From Oscillospiraceae bacterium (lineage in GTDB: Bacteria > Bacillota > Clostridia > Christensenellales > Aristaeellaceae): a DNA stretch of 47,965 nt. Below, one piece after another: positions 16,671 through 24,802 of this stretch. How positions within the stretch are numbered: position 1 is the stretch's first letter; each line of letters begins with the position of its first letter. The position numbers were made by a program, and so were the translations under genes. The stretch covers positions 1 to 47,965 of the forward strand of contig JAITTS010000060.1 of assembly GCA_031286995.1 (NCBI GenBank). The letters are read 5' to 3'. The notes under the pieces are model-generated. The model was not told where the DNA came from. It saw only the letters and a list, made by a program, of their open reading frames with translations, and searched no databases.

Positions 16671-18482
16671 TCAGGCCAGGGTGCCGTCCTCCCGCAGGCG
16701 CTCAAGCAGGGCGCACACCACATCCGCGCGCTGAAAGGGGGTCATGATGTAAAACCCATCGGCGTGCGGGCGCACCCAGGCGGCTATTTCCGCGGCGATG
16801 GCCACGCCCGCGGCCGCAGCCTCATCCCGGCTCTGCCCCGCCTCAAAGTGGGCCAGGTACGCGTCGGGGATGCGGATGCCGGGCACCTCGTTGTGCATGT
16901 ACTGGGCGTTGCGCAGGCTGACCAGGGGCATGATGCCCGCCAGCACGAAGAGCCCCATGGCCCGCGCGGCATCCAGCGCGGATAGGGCTGCCGGGTCAAA
17001 CAGGGGCTGGGTCATCACAAAACGCGCGCCCTGGGCCTGTTTTTGCACCAGACGCTTCAGTTCCACCTGGGGCTGGGCCGCGCCGGGGTGAAACGCCACG
17101 CCCACGGTCAGCGGATCATCCGCGAACAGGTCGCGGTTCATCCGGCTGATGTGCCCGGCGAGCTGGGCGGATGTGAGGTTGAACACGCCATGCACGTGCC
17201 CCCGGTCGCTCTCGGGGATGGGGTCGCCTGTGACGGCCAGCACGGCCCGCAGGCCGGATGCGTGTGCGCCCAACAGATCCCCGTGCAGGGCGTTGATGTT
17301 GCGGTCGCGACAGCACAGGTGGGGGACGGTCTCCATGCCCAGGCTGTGCATCACCTGGGCCCCGCATAGCACGGAGCTCATGCGCGCCCGGGCCAGGGGC
17401 GAATCCGGCACGGTCAGGGCATCCACGCCCGCCACTTGCAGGCGGTAGGCGGCCTGCAGAAAACCGGATAGATCCCCGTGGCGCGGGGGCTCCAGCTCTG
17501 CCAGGGTGACGAACCGGCCCTGCGCCATGCCATCGGATAGGCGGCTGCGCGGGCTCTGCGCGGGCGCGGCGCGTGCGGGGGACGGCGCGGGCGCATGCGC
17601 GGTGCCGCTGTGCTCCGCGCAATCCGCGCCCGTCGCGGCCATGGCCTGCCCCAGGGCGCGGATGTGATCCGGCGTGGTGCCGCAGCAGCCGCCCAGCAGG
17701 CGCGCGCCCAGGGGCAGCGCCCGCACGAGGGTATCGGCAAAGTACCCGGGCGCGGCGGAAAAGCTGGCCCGATCCCCCTCGCCCCGAGGATAGCCGGCGT
17801 TGGGGAGCGCGGCCAGCGGCAGCCCCTCGCGCGCGGCGGCGGGCAGGGCGCGCAGCAGACTTACCAGGTGAGTGGGGCCCAGGCCGCAGTTGAGCCCGCA
17901 GATATCCACCGCCTTCTCCTTGCCAAGCTGGTTCAGCGCGCGGGCGACGGAGAGCCCGGCCCGGGTGTACCCATCCGCAGAGCAGGCGAACGTGGCGGCG
18001 ATAAACGCCCGCGGGCTGCTGCGGCGCAGAAACGCCGCGCAGGGCAGCAGGGGCTCCAGCTGGGCAAAGGTTTCAAACCAAAAAGCATCCGCGCCCTCGG
18101 CCAGGCAGCGCTCCAGCAGCCACAGGCGTTCATCCAGCGCTTCGGCAGGGTCGTCGTAGCCGGGCATGGGGCCTAGGGAGAGCGCGGCGACAGCCTGATC
18201 GCCCGCGGCGCGGCGGGCGATATCCAGCGCGCGCAAGGTCACAGCCAGCGCATCCTGCCGGGTGCCGCCCAGTGCGCGCGCGTTGGCCGCAAAGCTGTTG
18301 GTGCGCAGCACGCGCGCCCCCGCCTGCGCGTAGGCGCGGTGCGCGCGGTGCACCAGTTCCGGCTGGCGCAGGGTTGCCCACTCGCAGGGGCCGCCGCGCC
18401 AGCCCTGCTGGGCCAGGTAGGTGCCCATGGCGCCATCCAGCAGCAAGGGTTCGCCCTGGGCCAGCAGTGATTGTAAGCTCAA
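16671..18482 (-). CDS. Bifunctional homocysteine S-methyltransferase / methylenetetrahydrofolate reductase
   Basis: N-terminal homocysteine S-methyltransferase (LLLDGAMGTYLAQQG...GGCCGTTPDHIRAL) fused to a MetF-like domain (VLAVTGDPI...FVMTQPLFD). Confidence 0.92.
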   Translation of the reverse strand: MSLQSLLAQGEPLLLDGAMGTYLAQQGWRGGPCEWATLRQPELVHRAHRAYAQAGARVLRTNSFAANARALGGTRQDALAVTLRALDIARRAAGDQAVAALSLGPMPGYDDPAEALDERLWLLERCLAEGADAFWFETFAQLEPLLPCAAFLRRSSPRAFIAATFACSADGYTRAGLSVARALNQLGKEKAVDICGLNCGLGPTHLVSLLRALPAAAREGLPLAALPNAGYPRGEGDRASFSAAPGYFADTLVRALPLGARLLGGCCGTTPDHIRALGQAMAATGADCAEHSGTAHAPAPSPARAAPAQSPRSRLSDGMAQGRFVTLAELEPPRHGDLSGFLQAAYRLQVAGVDALTVPDSPLARARMSSVLCGAQVMHSLGMETVPHLCCRDRNINALHGDLLGAHASGLRAVLAVTGDPIPESDRGHVHGVFNLTSAQLAGHISRMNRDLFADDPLTVGVAFHPGAAQPQVELKRLVQKQAQGARFVMTQPLFDPAALSALDAARAMGLFVLAGIMPLVSLRNAQYMHNEVPGIRIPDAYLAHFEAGQSRDEAAAAGVAIAAEIAAWVRPHADGFYIMTPFQRADVVCALLERLREDGTLA

Positions 18483-18523
18483 AGGGGGGATCCTCCCGAA
18501 TAGGCTGTCGGTATGTTTTCTTT

Positions 18524-18552
18524 ATTGTAAACCCCGTGGGCGCGCTTGTAAA
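18524..18552 (-). promoter_or_regulatory. Putative sigma-A promoter for BhmT-MetF gene
   Basis: Minus strand TTTACA (18552-18547), 17 bp spacer, TACAAT (18529-18524). Confidence 0.6.
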
Positions 18553-18722
18553 GGGAGAGAAAGCGTTTATGAAAAAGGGAAGGGCTGTACTGAGCGCTTA
18601 AGCGACACCCGGCAGAAAAATAAGCGCGGTTATGGCGGCGTGCGAAATAATGATGCGAGAGGCAGTGCAAGCGCTAAGTTGCCGAAGGCATGGCGCACAT
18701 CGGTTTTATCGGATAGCAGGTA

Positions 18723-18831
18723 CGCGCGCGCTGTCGCGCGCGATATTTGCGGGGGTAAAGCCGCCGCAACATAAAACACCCGCCGGTGCTTTTATCGGCG
18801 GGTGGGCTACAGCGGGCGGCAATTTGCCGCC
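18723..18831. other. Cluster of intergenic inverted repeats / possible structured RNA
   Basis: CGCGCGCG-CTGT-CGCGCGCG (18723-18742); CACCCGCCG/CGGCGGGTG (18777-18804); GGCGGCAATTTGCCGCC (18815-18831). Confidence 0.45.
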
Positions 18832-18935
18832 TTTGCTACTACGCGCGCTAGGCAAGGTCACTTCCCTTATGCCGAATGCTACGGTTTCGCTGCGGTAACT
18901 ACAAAGGGTGGCAATAGGGTGGGAGGAGGGCGTGC

Positions 18936-19010
18936 TTACATGGTTCGAAAGCTGGCACAGACCACAATGCACGCCAGCAACGCAAGCACCGCCAAGATTC
19001 TTTTTGTCAT
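18936..19010 (-). CDS. Candidate 24-aa hydrophobic small protein
   Basis: MTKRILAVLALLACIVVCASFRTM; upstream AAAGGGGTG could act as RBS; not in the supplied ORF track because it is short. Confidence 0.4.
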   Translation of the reverse strand: MTKRILAVLALLACIVVCASFRTM

Positions 19011-19222
19011 CACCGGCACCCCTTTGATATTTTTTTATCATATATAGAATAGCATCATTTTCTGTCAAATGCAAGGCTTTGGGAAAAGATGAAATGAAAA
19101 ATAAGAATTGCTCACGGGGCGGCATTCAGCACGAAAAAAGAGGTTATGCGGAATCTCGAACTTGTATAGAGTACTTATGTTGCATTTGCTTTTTCCCACG
19201 ATTGGTTTAAGAAAAAAAGGGA

Positions 19223-19251
19223 TTGACAGCACCCGCCGCGCGTGCTATCAT
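19223..19251 (+). promoter_or_regulatory. Near-consensus sigma-A promoter
   Basis: TTGACA (19223-19228), 17 bp spacer, TATCAT (19246-19251). Confidence 0.75.
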
Positions 19252-19252
19252 A

Positions 19253-19433
19253 GGGGGCAGACGAGCACCCACCCCCCGGCGTATCCGGCCATGGCGCATG
19301 GTTGTCCTACAGGGCGGTTGGTAAACCGCTCCCCAGGGTGACAAGTGGGCCAGGCGGATGAGATGAGCGAAGACAAGACGAGCGTAGGCCGTGTATCACA
19401 GCCGACAGCCAGTCTGTCCGGCTGTTTTGTTTT
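19253..19433 (+). ncRNA. Structured 5' leader (candidate riboswitch/attenuator) of the TrpX-type ABC operon
   Basis: GGGGG/CCCCC near the predicted 5' end, CCATG-GCG-CATGG hairpin, TTGTC/GACAA enclosing GGGCGGTT-GGTA-AACCGCTCCC, ending in an intrinsic terminator before the start codon. Confidence 0.55.
19398..19433 (+). terminator. Intrinsic terminator in 5' leader
   Basis: ACAGCCGACAG-CCAGT-CTGTCCGGCTGT (one bulged G) followed by TTTTGTTTT, upstream of the start codon at 19473. Confidence 0.75.
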
Positions 19434-19472
19434 AACGGGGGCGAAGGTAGCCGAAATGAAGGAGGTATCCCC

Positions 19473-20459
19473 ATGAAGCGCGCCCTCTCCATGCTGCTGA
19501 CCCTGCTCTTAACCATCGGTCTGTTTTGCCTGCCCGCGCAGGCCGCCGCGCCTGCCCCGATCAAGGTGGGCATTCTGCAACTGATGGATCACCCCTCGCT
19601 GCAGATCATTGAGACCGCTATCCAGGATGAACTGAAAGCCCTGGGGCTGACAGATCGCATTGCGTTGACCTATGTCAACGCCCAGGGGGATTTCCCCAAC
19701 CTTCCGCTGCTGGCCAGCCAGCTGGTGGGCGAAGGCTGCACCTTGCTCATCCCCATCACCACACCCTGTGCCCAGGCGGCCGTCACCGCCGCCCAAGACG
19801 CGGGCAACGTGGATGTAATCTTCGCCGCCGTCACCGATCCCTACGCGGCCGCACTGTTGCCGCTGGAGCCGGATCCCGCGGTGCGCGTGGCGGGCGTGAG
19901 TGACGAGGTGGCTGTGGATCGCATTTTGGATATGGCGCAAAAGCTGACCCCCGGCTTTGACACCATCGGCCTGCTCTACAATGCCGGTGAGGCCAACTCT
20001 GTATCCGGTGTGGATGCCGCCAAGGCTTATGCCCAAAGCCACGGGCTGCAAGTGACAGAAGCCGTGGTATCCAGCACCGCGGAAGTGGCGCAGGCCGCGC
20101 AGTCCCTGGCGGGCAAGGCGGATATCTGCTTTACATCCAACGACAACACGGTGGCCTCCGCCATGCCGGTGTACGCCCAGATGGGGCTGGATAACAAGAT
20201 ACCCGTCTACGTGGGCGCGGATACCATGGTAGCGGATGGCGGCTTGGCGACCATCGGCATCAACTACACGGATCTGGGCAAAGCGGTGGCCGCCATGGTG
20301 CAAGAGTACCTGGATGGCGCGACCCCGGCGCAACTCGGCGTGCGCGTACTGCCCGGCGGTGTGCCCATTATCAATGTGGATGTCGCCGAGGCCCTGGGCA
20401 TCACCATCCCCGAGGATTTGCAGGGCGCGCAACTGCTGCACACCGGCGACGCGCTCTGA
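19473..20459 (+). CDS. ABC transporter substrate-binding protein (ABC_sub_bind / TrpX-like)
   Basis: Signal peptide; PIKVGILQLMDHPSLQIIETAIQDEL...CFTSNDNTVASAMPVYAQM...GGLATIGINYTDLGKAVAAM. Confidence 0.88.
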   Translation: MKRALSMLLTLLLTIGLFCLPAQAAAPAPIKVGILQLMDHPSLQIIETAIQDELKALGLTDRIALTYVNAQGDFPNLPLLASQLVGEGCTLLIPITTPCAQAAVTAAQDAGNVDVIFAAVTDPYAAALLPLEPDPAVRVAGVSDEVAVDRILDMAQKLTPGFDTIGLLYNAGEANSVSGVDAAKAYAQSHGLQVTEAVVSSTAEVAQAAQSLAGKADICFTSNDNTVASAMPVYAQMGLDNKIPVYVGADTMVADGGLATIGINYTDLGKAVAAMVQEYLDGATPAQLGVRVLPGGVPIINVDVAEALGITIPEDLQGAQLLHTGDAL

Positions 20460-20526
20460 TCACCCGCGCGGGCAGCGCCCCGCATCCATCCCCTGATGGA
20501 TGCGCGAGCGTAAGCGATACCTTTAA

Positions 20527-20550
20527 GGCGGACGACGCGTGTCGTCCGCC
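20527..20550. promoter_or_regulatory. Perfect 10-bp intercistronic hairpin
   Basis: GGCGGACGAC-GCGT-GTCGTCCGCC. Confidence 0.65.
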
Positions 20551-20556
20551 CATCTC

Positions 20557-20625
20557 ATGAAGCCGTCTATTAAGCCATCTATTAAGCCATCCATGAAGCC
20601 ATCTTTTATGAAGCCTGACGATTGA
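20557..20625 (+). CDS. Candidate 22-aa repeat peptide (Lys-Pro-Ser-X)n
   Basis: ATG...TGA encodes MKPSIKPSIKPSMKPSFMKPDD, with a 12-nt tandem DNA repeat in frame; no good RBS. Confidence 0.3.
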   Translation: MKPSIKPSIKPSMKPSFMKPDD

Positions 20626-20641
20626 TGTAGGAAGTGTTTAC

Positions 20642-21550
20642 ATGTCCGCGCGCGAGATCATCACCTTGCTGGAGCTGGGCCTGGCCTACGCCATCCTCTC
20701 CATGGGCGTGTTCGTCACCTTTCGGGTGCTGGATACGCCGGATCTGACCACCGAGGGCTCCTTCACCCTGGGCGCGGCGGTCAGTGCGGCGCTGGCCCTG
20801 GGCGGCCACCCGGCGCTCGGCCTGCTGCTTGGTTTTGCCGCCGGCGCGCTGGCCGGGCTGTGTACCGCGCTGCTGATGACCCGCGGGCGCGTGCAGCCCA
20901 TCCTCACCGGCATACTGGTGATGACAGGGCTGTACTCGGTCAACCTGTTTGTGATGGGCGGCAAGAGCAACCTGCCGCTGATGCGTGTGGATACCGTGTT
21001 TACACCCATGGAGGCGCTGGTGCCTGGCGGCTGGCACCGGGTGGCGCTGCTGGCCCTGCTGGTCTCGCTGCTGGGCGTGGGGCTGTGCGTGTTCTTCCGC
21101 AGCAGCCTGGGGCTTTCTGTGCGCGCCACGGGGGATAACGAGCGCATGGTGCGCGCATCCTCCATCAGCACAGATGTCACCAAGGCCGTGGCCCTGTGCC
21201 TGGCTAACGGGCTATGCGCGCTCTCCGGCGCGGTGGTGGCCCAGGCCCAGCAATTTACGGATATCAGCATGGGCATGGGCACGGTGCTGGTGGCCCTGGC
21301 ATCCCTGATACTGGGGGAGACGCTGCTGCGGGGCGGGGGCATCCCCCGGGGTATGCTCAGCGCCGTTGTCGGCTCTGTGTTGTACCGGGCCATCGTGGCC
21401 CTGGTGCTCAAGACCAGCATCCCCGCCTACGCGGTCAAACTGATGACCGCGCTGCTGGTGGCCGCGGCTGTGTTGCAGCCCACCCTGGCCCGCGCCCTCA
21501 CCCTGGCCCGGGCAAAGCGCAAGGAGGCGCGCCGCCATGCTGCGCATTGA
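20642..21550 (+). CDS. ABC transporter permease
   Basis: TM-rich; LLELGLAYAILSMGVFVTFRVLDTPDLTTEGSFTLGAAVSAAL; RBS TAGGAAG before ATG. Confidence 0.88.
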   Translation: MSAREIITLLELGLAYAILSMGVFVTFRVLDTPDLTTEGSFTLGAAVSAALALGGHPALGLLLGFAAGALAGLCTALLMTRGRVQPILTGILVMTGLYSVNLFVMGGKSNLPLMRVDTVFTPMEALVPGGWHRVALLALLVSLLGVGLCVFFRSSLGLSVRATGDNERMVRASSISTDVTKAVALCLANGLCALSGAVVAQAQQFTDISMGMGTVLVALASLILGETLLRGGGIPRGMLSAVVGSVLYRAIVALVLKTSIPAYAVKLMTALLVAAAVLQPTLARALTLARAKRKEARRHAAH

Positions 21551-22331
21551 GGATGTTTGTAAAACCTTTTTGCCCGGCACCGTGCACGAGCGCCGGGCGC
21601 TGGCGCACCTATCCCTGCGCGTGGCCGCAGGAGATTTTGTCACCATCATCGGCGGCAACGGGGCGGGCAAATCCACCCTGTTCAACCTGGTGGCCGGGGT
21701 GTTTTACCCGGATACGGGGCGGGTGCTGCTGGGCGGGCAGGATATCACCTACTGGCCGGAGCACCGCCGCGCGCACCAGATCGGCCGCCTGATGCAAGAC
21801 CCCATGGCGGGCACCGCGCCGGGCATGACCATTGAGGAAAACATCACCCTGGCCATGCTGCGGGGCACGCGCCGGGTGTTTGGCCTGAGCCGGCGCGAGC
21901 GCGAGCGGGCGCGTACCCTGCTGGCCCGGCTGGATATGGGGCTGGAGAACCGCCTGCACACCCGCGTGGGCCTGCTATCCGGCGGCGAACGCCAGGCCGT
22001 ATCCTTGGTGATGAGCACCGTGGTGCCGCCCCGCTTGCTGCTGCTGGATGAGCACACCGCCGCGCTCGATCCCCAGGCCGCGCGCAAGGTGCTGCGCATC
22101 ACCGATGCCGTGGTGCGCGGGGGCGAGACGCCCATCACCACCCTGATGATCACCCACAACATCGCTACCGCCCTGGAGATGGGCAATCGCACCCTGATGC
22201 TGGATGAGGGCGAGATCGTGCTGGATCTGGATGCGCCCGCCCGCCAAGGCTTGACCGTGGAGGCGCTGCTGGCCCTGTTTGCCGAGAGACGCAAAAAAAA
22301 GTTTGATGTGGACCGGGTGCTGCTCTCTTAG
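21537..22331 (+). CDS. ABC transporter ATP-binding protein
   Basis: Walker A GGNGAGKSTLFN, LLSGGERQAVSL, LLLLDEHTAALD; overlaps the permease. Confidence 0.93.
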   Translation: MLRIEDVCKTFLPGTVHERRALAHLSLRVAAGDFVTIIGGNGAGKSTLFNLVAGVFYPDTGRVLLGGQDITYWPEHRRAHQIGRLMQDPMAGTAPGMTIEENITLAMLRGTRRVFGLSRRERERARTLLARLDMGLENRLHTRVGLLSGGERQAVSLVMSTVVPPRLLLLDEHTAALDPQAARKVLRITDAVVRGGETPITTLMITHNIATALEMGNRTLMLDEGEIVLDLDAPARQGLTVEALLALFAERRKKKFDVDRVLLS

Positions 22332-22404
22332 CCGCCGCAGCCCTTTTCAGCGTCATGCGGCAGGGTATCCGGTGCGCACAAGGTTTTCCCCCATCATCAG
22401 CGAC

Positions 22405-22433
22405 GCGGCCCCGGTTTCACACACCGGGGCCGC
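22405..22433. terminator. Hairpin between convergent genes
   Basis: GCGGCCCCGGT/ACCGGGGCCGC perfect 11-bp stem. Confidence 0.55.
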
Positions 22434-22510
22434 GCATGTTGTGTCATCATCGCCGGGGGCGGCTGCCGCTGCCGGCGGTACAGAGGGCGCCGCCGCCCAT
22501 GGCCGCGGCG

Positions 22511-24787
22511 CTAAAAGAGATGCGTGTGCGGCGCATCCGCCGCCGCCCGAACGGTCTGCCCATACAGGGCAAAGGGCAGCGGTTCCCCGCGCAGGATAGA
22601 GAAGACAGCGCCGCGGGCATCCACCTGCACGCTTAAAATGCGGCCCCGGTAGTGAATGCGAAAGGCGTAGCCCTGCCAGCAATCCGGCAGAAAGGGGGCG
22701 AAGGCCAGGCCATCCGCTGTGCGCATGCCCGCGAAGCCGTGGGCAATGGCCAGCCAACTGCCCGCCATGGAAGTAATGTGCAAGCCGTCATCCGTGTCGT
22801 CGTTAATGTTATCCAAATCCAACCGCGCCGTGCGCCGGTACATCTCCACAGCCTTTTCGCGCTCGCCGATCTCTGCCGCCAGAATGCTGTGCACACAGGG
22901 GGAGAGGCTGGATTCGTGCACGGTCATGGGTTCGTAGAAGAGGAAGTTGCGGCGCTTGGTCTCCCTGTCGTACAGGTGACCCAATGCGTACAGCCCCTGC
23001 AGCACATCCGCCTGCTTGATAAAGCAGCTGCGCAGGATGCGATCCCACGACCAGTGTTTGTTGATGGGCCGCTCTGCGGGCGGCAGGGCGGATGCGGGCA
23101 TCAGCTCTTTATCCAAGAACGTGTCGTGCTGCACAAAGACGCCCAACTGCGCATCCTCGGGCAGGTACATGCGGCTGGCGATGTCGCGCCAGCCCGCCAA
23201 GGTATCTTCATCCAAGCCCAACTGCGCCCGCTTTTCGGGGGAGACCAGGGCCGCGCAATCCGCCGCGTAAGCCAGGCACCAGGCGGCCATGCGGTTGGTG
23301 TACCAGTTGTTGTTGATGTTGTTTTCGTACTCGTTCGGGCCGGTGACACCGTGTATCATGTAGCAGCCCTTGGCCCGGTTGTAGTGCACGCGCCCGGCCC
23401 AAAAGGCGGCAATGCCCGCCAGCACATCCATGCCGTATTGCTTTAGGTAGTCGTCCCGCCCCGTGTACTGGGTGTAGCAGAAGATGGCATGGGCGACGGC
23501 CGCGTTGCGGTGAATCTCTTCAAAGGTGATCTCCCACTCATTGTGGCACTCCACGCCCGTAAAGGTGACCATGGGGTAGAGCGCGCCGGGCAGGCCCTGT
23601 TGCTGCGCGTTGTGGCGCGCGCCGGGCAGCTGCAGGTAGCGGTACATCAGCAGATCGCGGGCCACATCATCCCCGGCCACGGCCAGGTACATGGGCAGGC
23701 AGTAGGCCTCTGTATCCCAGTAGGTGGCTCCGCCGTACTTTTCGCCGGTAAAGCCCTTGGGGCCGATGTTCAACCCCGCATCCTGTCCCCGGTAGGTGGA
23801 TAAGAGCTGAAAAATATTGTAGCGTATGCCTTGCTGGGCCGCGTCGTCGCCCTGTATGGTCACATCCGCCTCGTCCCATATGGCTTGCCAGGCGCGCTCA
23901 TGCTCGCGCTGCACCGCCTCGTAGCCCGCTTGTGCGGCAGCCAATGCCTGGGCGCAGGCGGTGGGCGCCAGGGCCTCATCGGCCAGGGTGCGGCTGGTGG
24001 CCACGGCCACAAACTTATCCAGTGTGGCGGTTTGGCCGGCATTTAGCCTCGCCGTATAGGGCTGGCACACATAGCCGGGGTGCGCCTGGGCGGGCTCTCT
24101 TTGCGCCTGTGCGCCCGAAAAGGCGGTGGCCATGGCTGCCGCCACGGTAAAGCGGGGGGTATCAAAGGGGTTGGGCTTGGTGCGGGCCGCCACGTACAGC
24201 GCGCCATCGGTTTCGCCGTGGCCCGCAAAATCCCAAAACATTTCGTCATAGTTGCTGTCCAGGTTGCGCACATCCGCATCCAGCGCGGGCAGCCATTCCA
24301 CCGCGCAAGGGAAATTGGGCGTGACGCTGTAGCGTATGCCCAGCAGTTCGGGCCTTGCCAGCGAGACAAAGCGCCGCACACGAACGCGCACGCTGCCTTG
24401 GGGCAGGGTTACATCAAAGCCGCGCAGCAACAGCCCGGTGCGCATATCCAAGGTACGGAAAAAATCCGTGGCGGGCATGCGCGCCAAGTCAATATCCTGC
24501 CCATCCACACGCACGCGCAGGCTGAGCAGGTTGACGGCGTTGATCACCTTGCCAAAGTAGGCGGGGTAGCCGTTTTTCCACCAACCTACCCGCGTTTTAT
24601 CCGGAAACCAGATCCCCGCCAGGTACGTACCGCGGTGGGTATCGCCGGTGTACTGTTCCTCAAAATTACCGCGCATGCCCATCAGGCCGTTGCCCGTGGC
24701 GGTCAGGCTCTCCGCCAGGCGCATGTGCGCAGGGTGCAGGCCATGCTCTGTCAGTTGCCAGGGGTGGATATCGAACAAACGGTGCAC
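22511..24787 (-). CDS. Glycoside hydrolase family 65 protein (maltose/kojibiose/trehalose phosphorylase type)
   Basis: GH65 landmarks: FTGEKYGGATYWDTEAYCLPMYL..., TFEEIHRNAAVAHAI, HGVTGPNEYENNINNNWYTN. GTG start chosen for RBS spacing. Confidence 0.92.
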   Translation of the reverse strand: MHRLFDIHPWQLTEHGLHPAHMRLAESLTATGNGLMGMRGNFEEQYTGDTHRGTYLAGIWFPDKTRVGWWKNGYPAYFGKVINAVNLLSLRVRVDGQDIDLARMPATDFFRTLDMRTGLLLRGFDVTLPQGSVRVRVRRFVSLARPELLGIRYSVTPNFPCAVEWLPALDADVRNLDSNYDEMFWDFAGHGETDGALYVAARTKPNPFDTPRFTVAAAMATAFSGAQAQREPAQAHPGYVCQPYTARLNAGQTATLDKFVAVATSRTLADEALAPTACAQALAAAQAGYEAVQREHERAWQAIWDEADVTIQGDDAAQQGIRYNIFQLLSTYRGQDAGLNIGPKGFTGEKYGGATYWDTEAYCLPMYLAVAGDDVARDLLMYRYLQLPGARHNAQQQGLPGALYPMVTFTGVECHNEWEITFEEIHRNAAVAHAIFCYTQYTGRDDYLKQYGMDVLAGIAAFWAGRVHYNRAKGCYMIHGVTGPNEYENNINNNWYTNRMAAWCLAYAADCAALVSPEKRAQLGLDEDTLAGWRDIASRMYLPEDAQLGVFVQHDTFLDKELMPASALPPAERPINKHWSWDRILRSCFIKQADVLQGLYALGHLYDRETKRRNFLFYEPMTVHESSLSPCVHSILAAEIGEREKAVEMYRRTARLDLDNINDDTDDGLHITSMAGSWLAIAHGFAGMRTADGLAFAPFLPDCWQGYAFRIHYRGRILSVQVDARGAVFSILRGEPLPFALYGQTVRAAADAPHTHLF

Positions 24788-24802
24788 GCGCAAGCCCTCC
24801 GG

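Noticed and set aside
19253-19397. Assignment of the leader to guanidine-III (ykkC-III) because of GACAAGACG
   Set aside because: The short match is not supported by the pairing partners I recall for that class, and the downstream gene is not a typical guanidine gene.
20560-20615. Possible CRISPR-like direct repeats
   Set aside because: 12-nt contiguous tandem repeat without spacers; better described as a tandem repeat or coding repeat.
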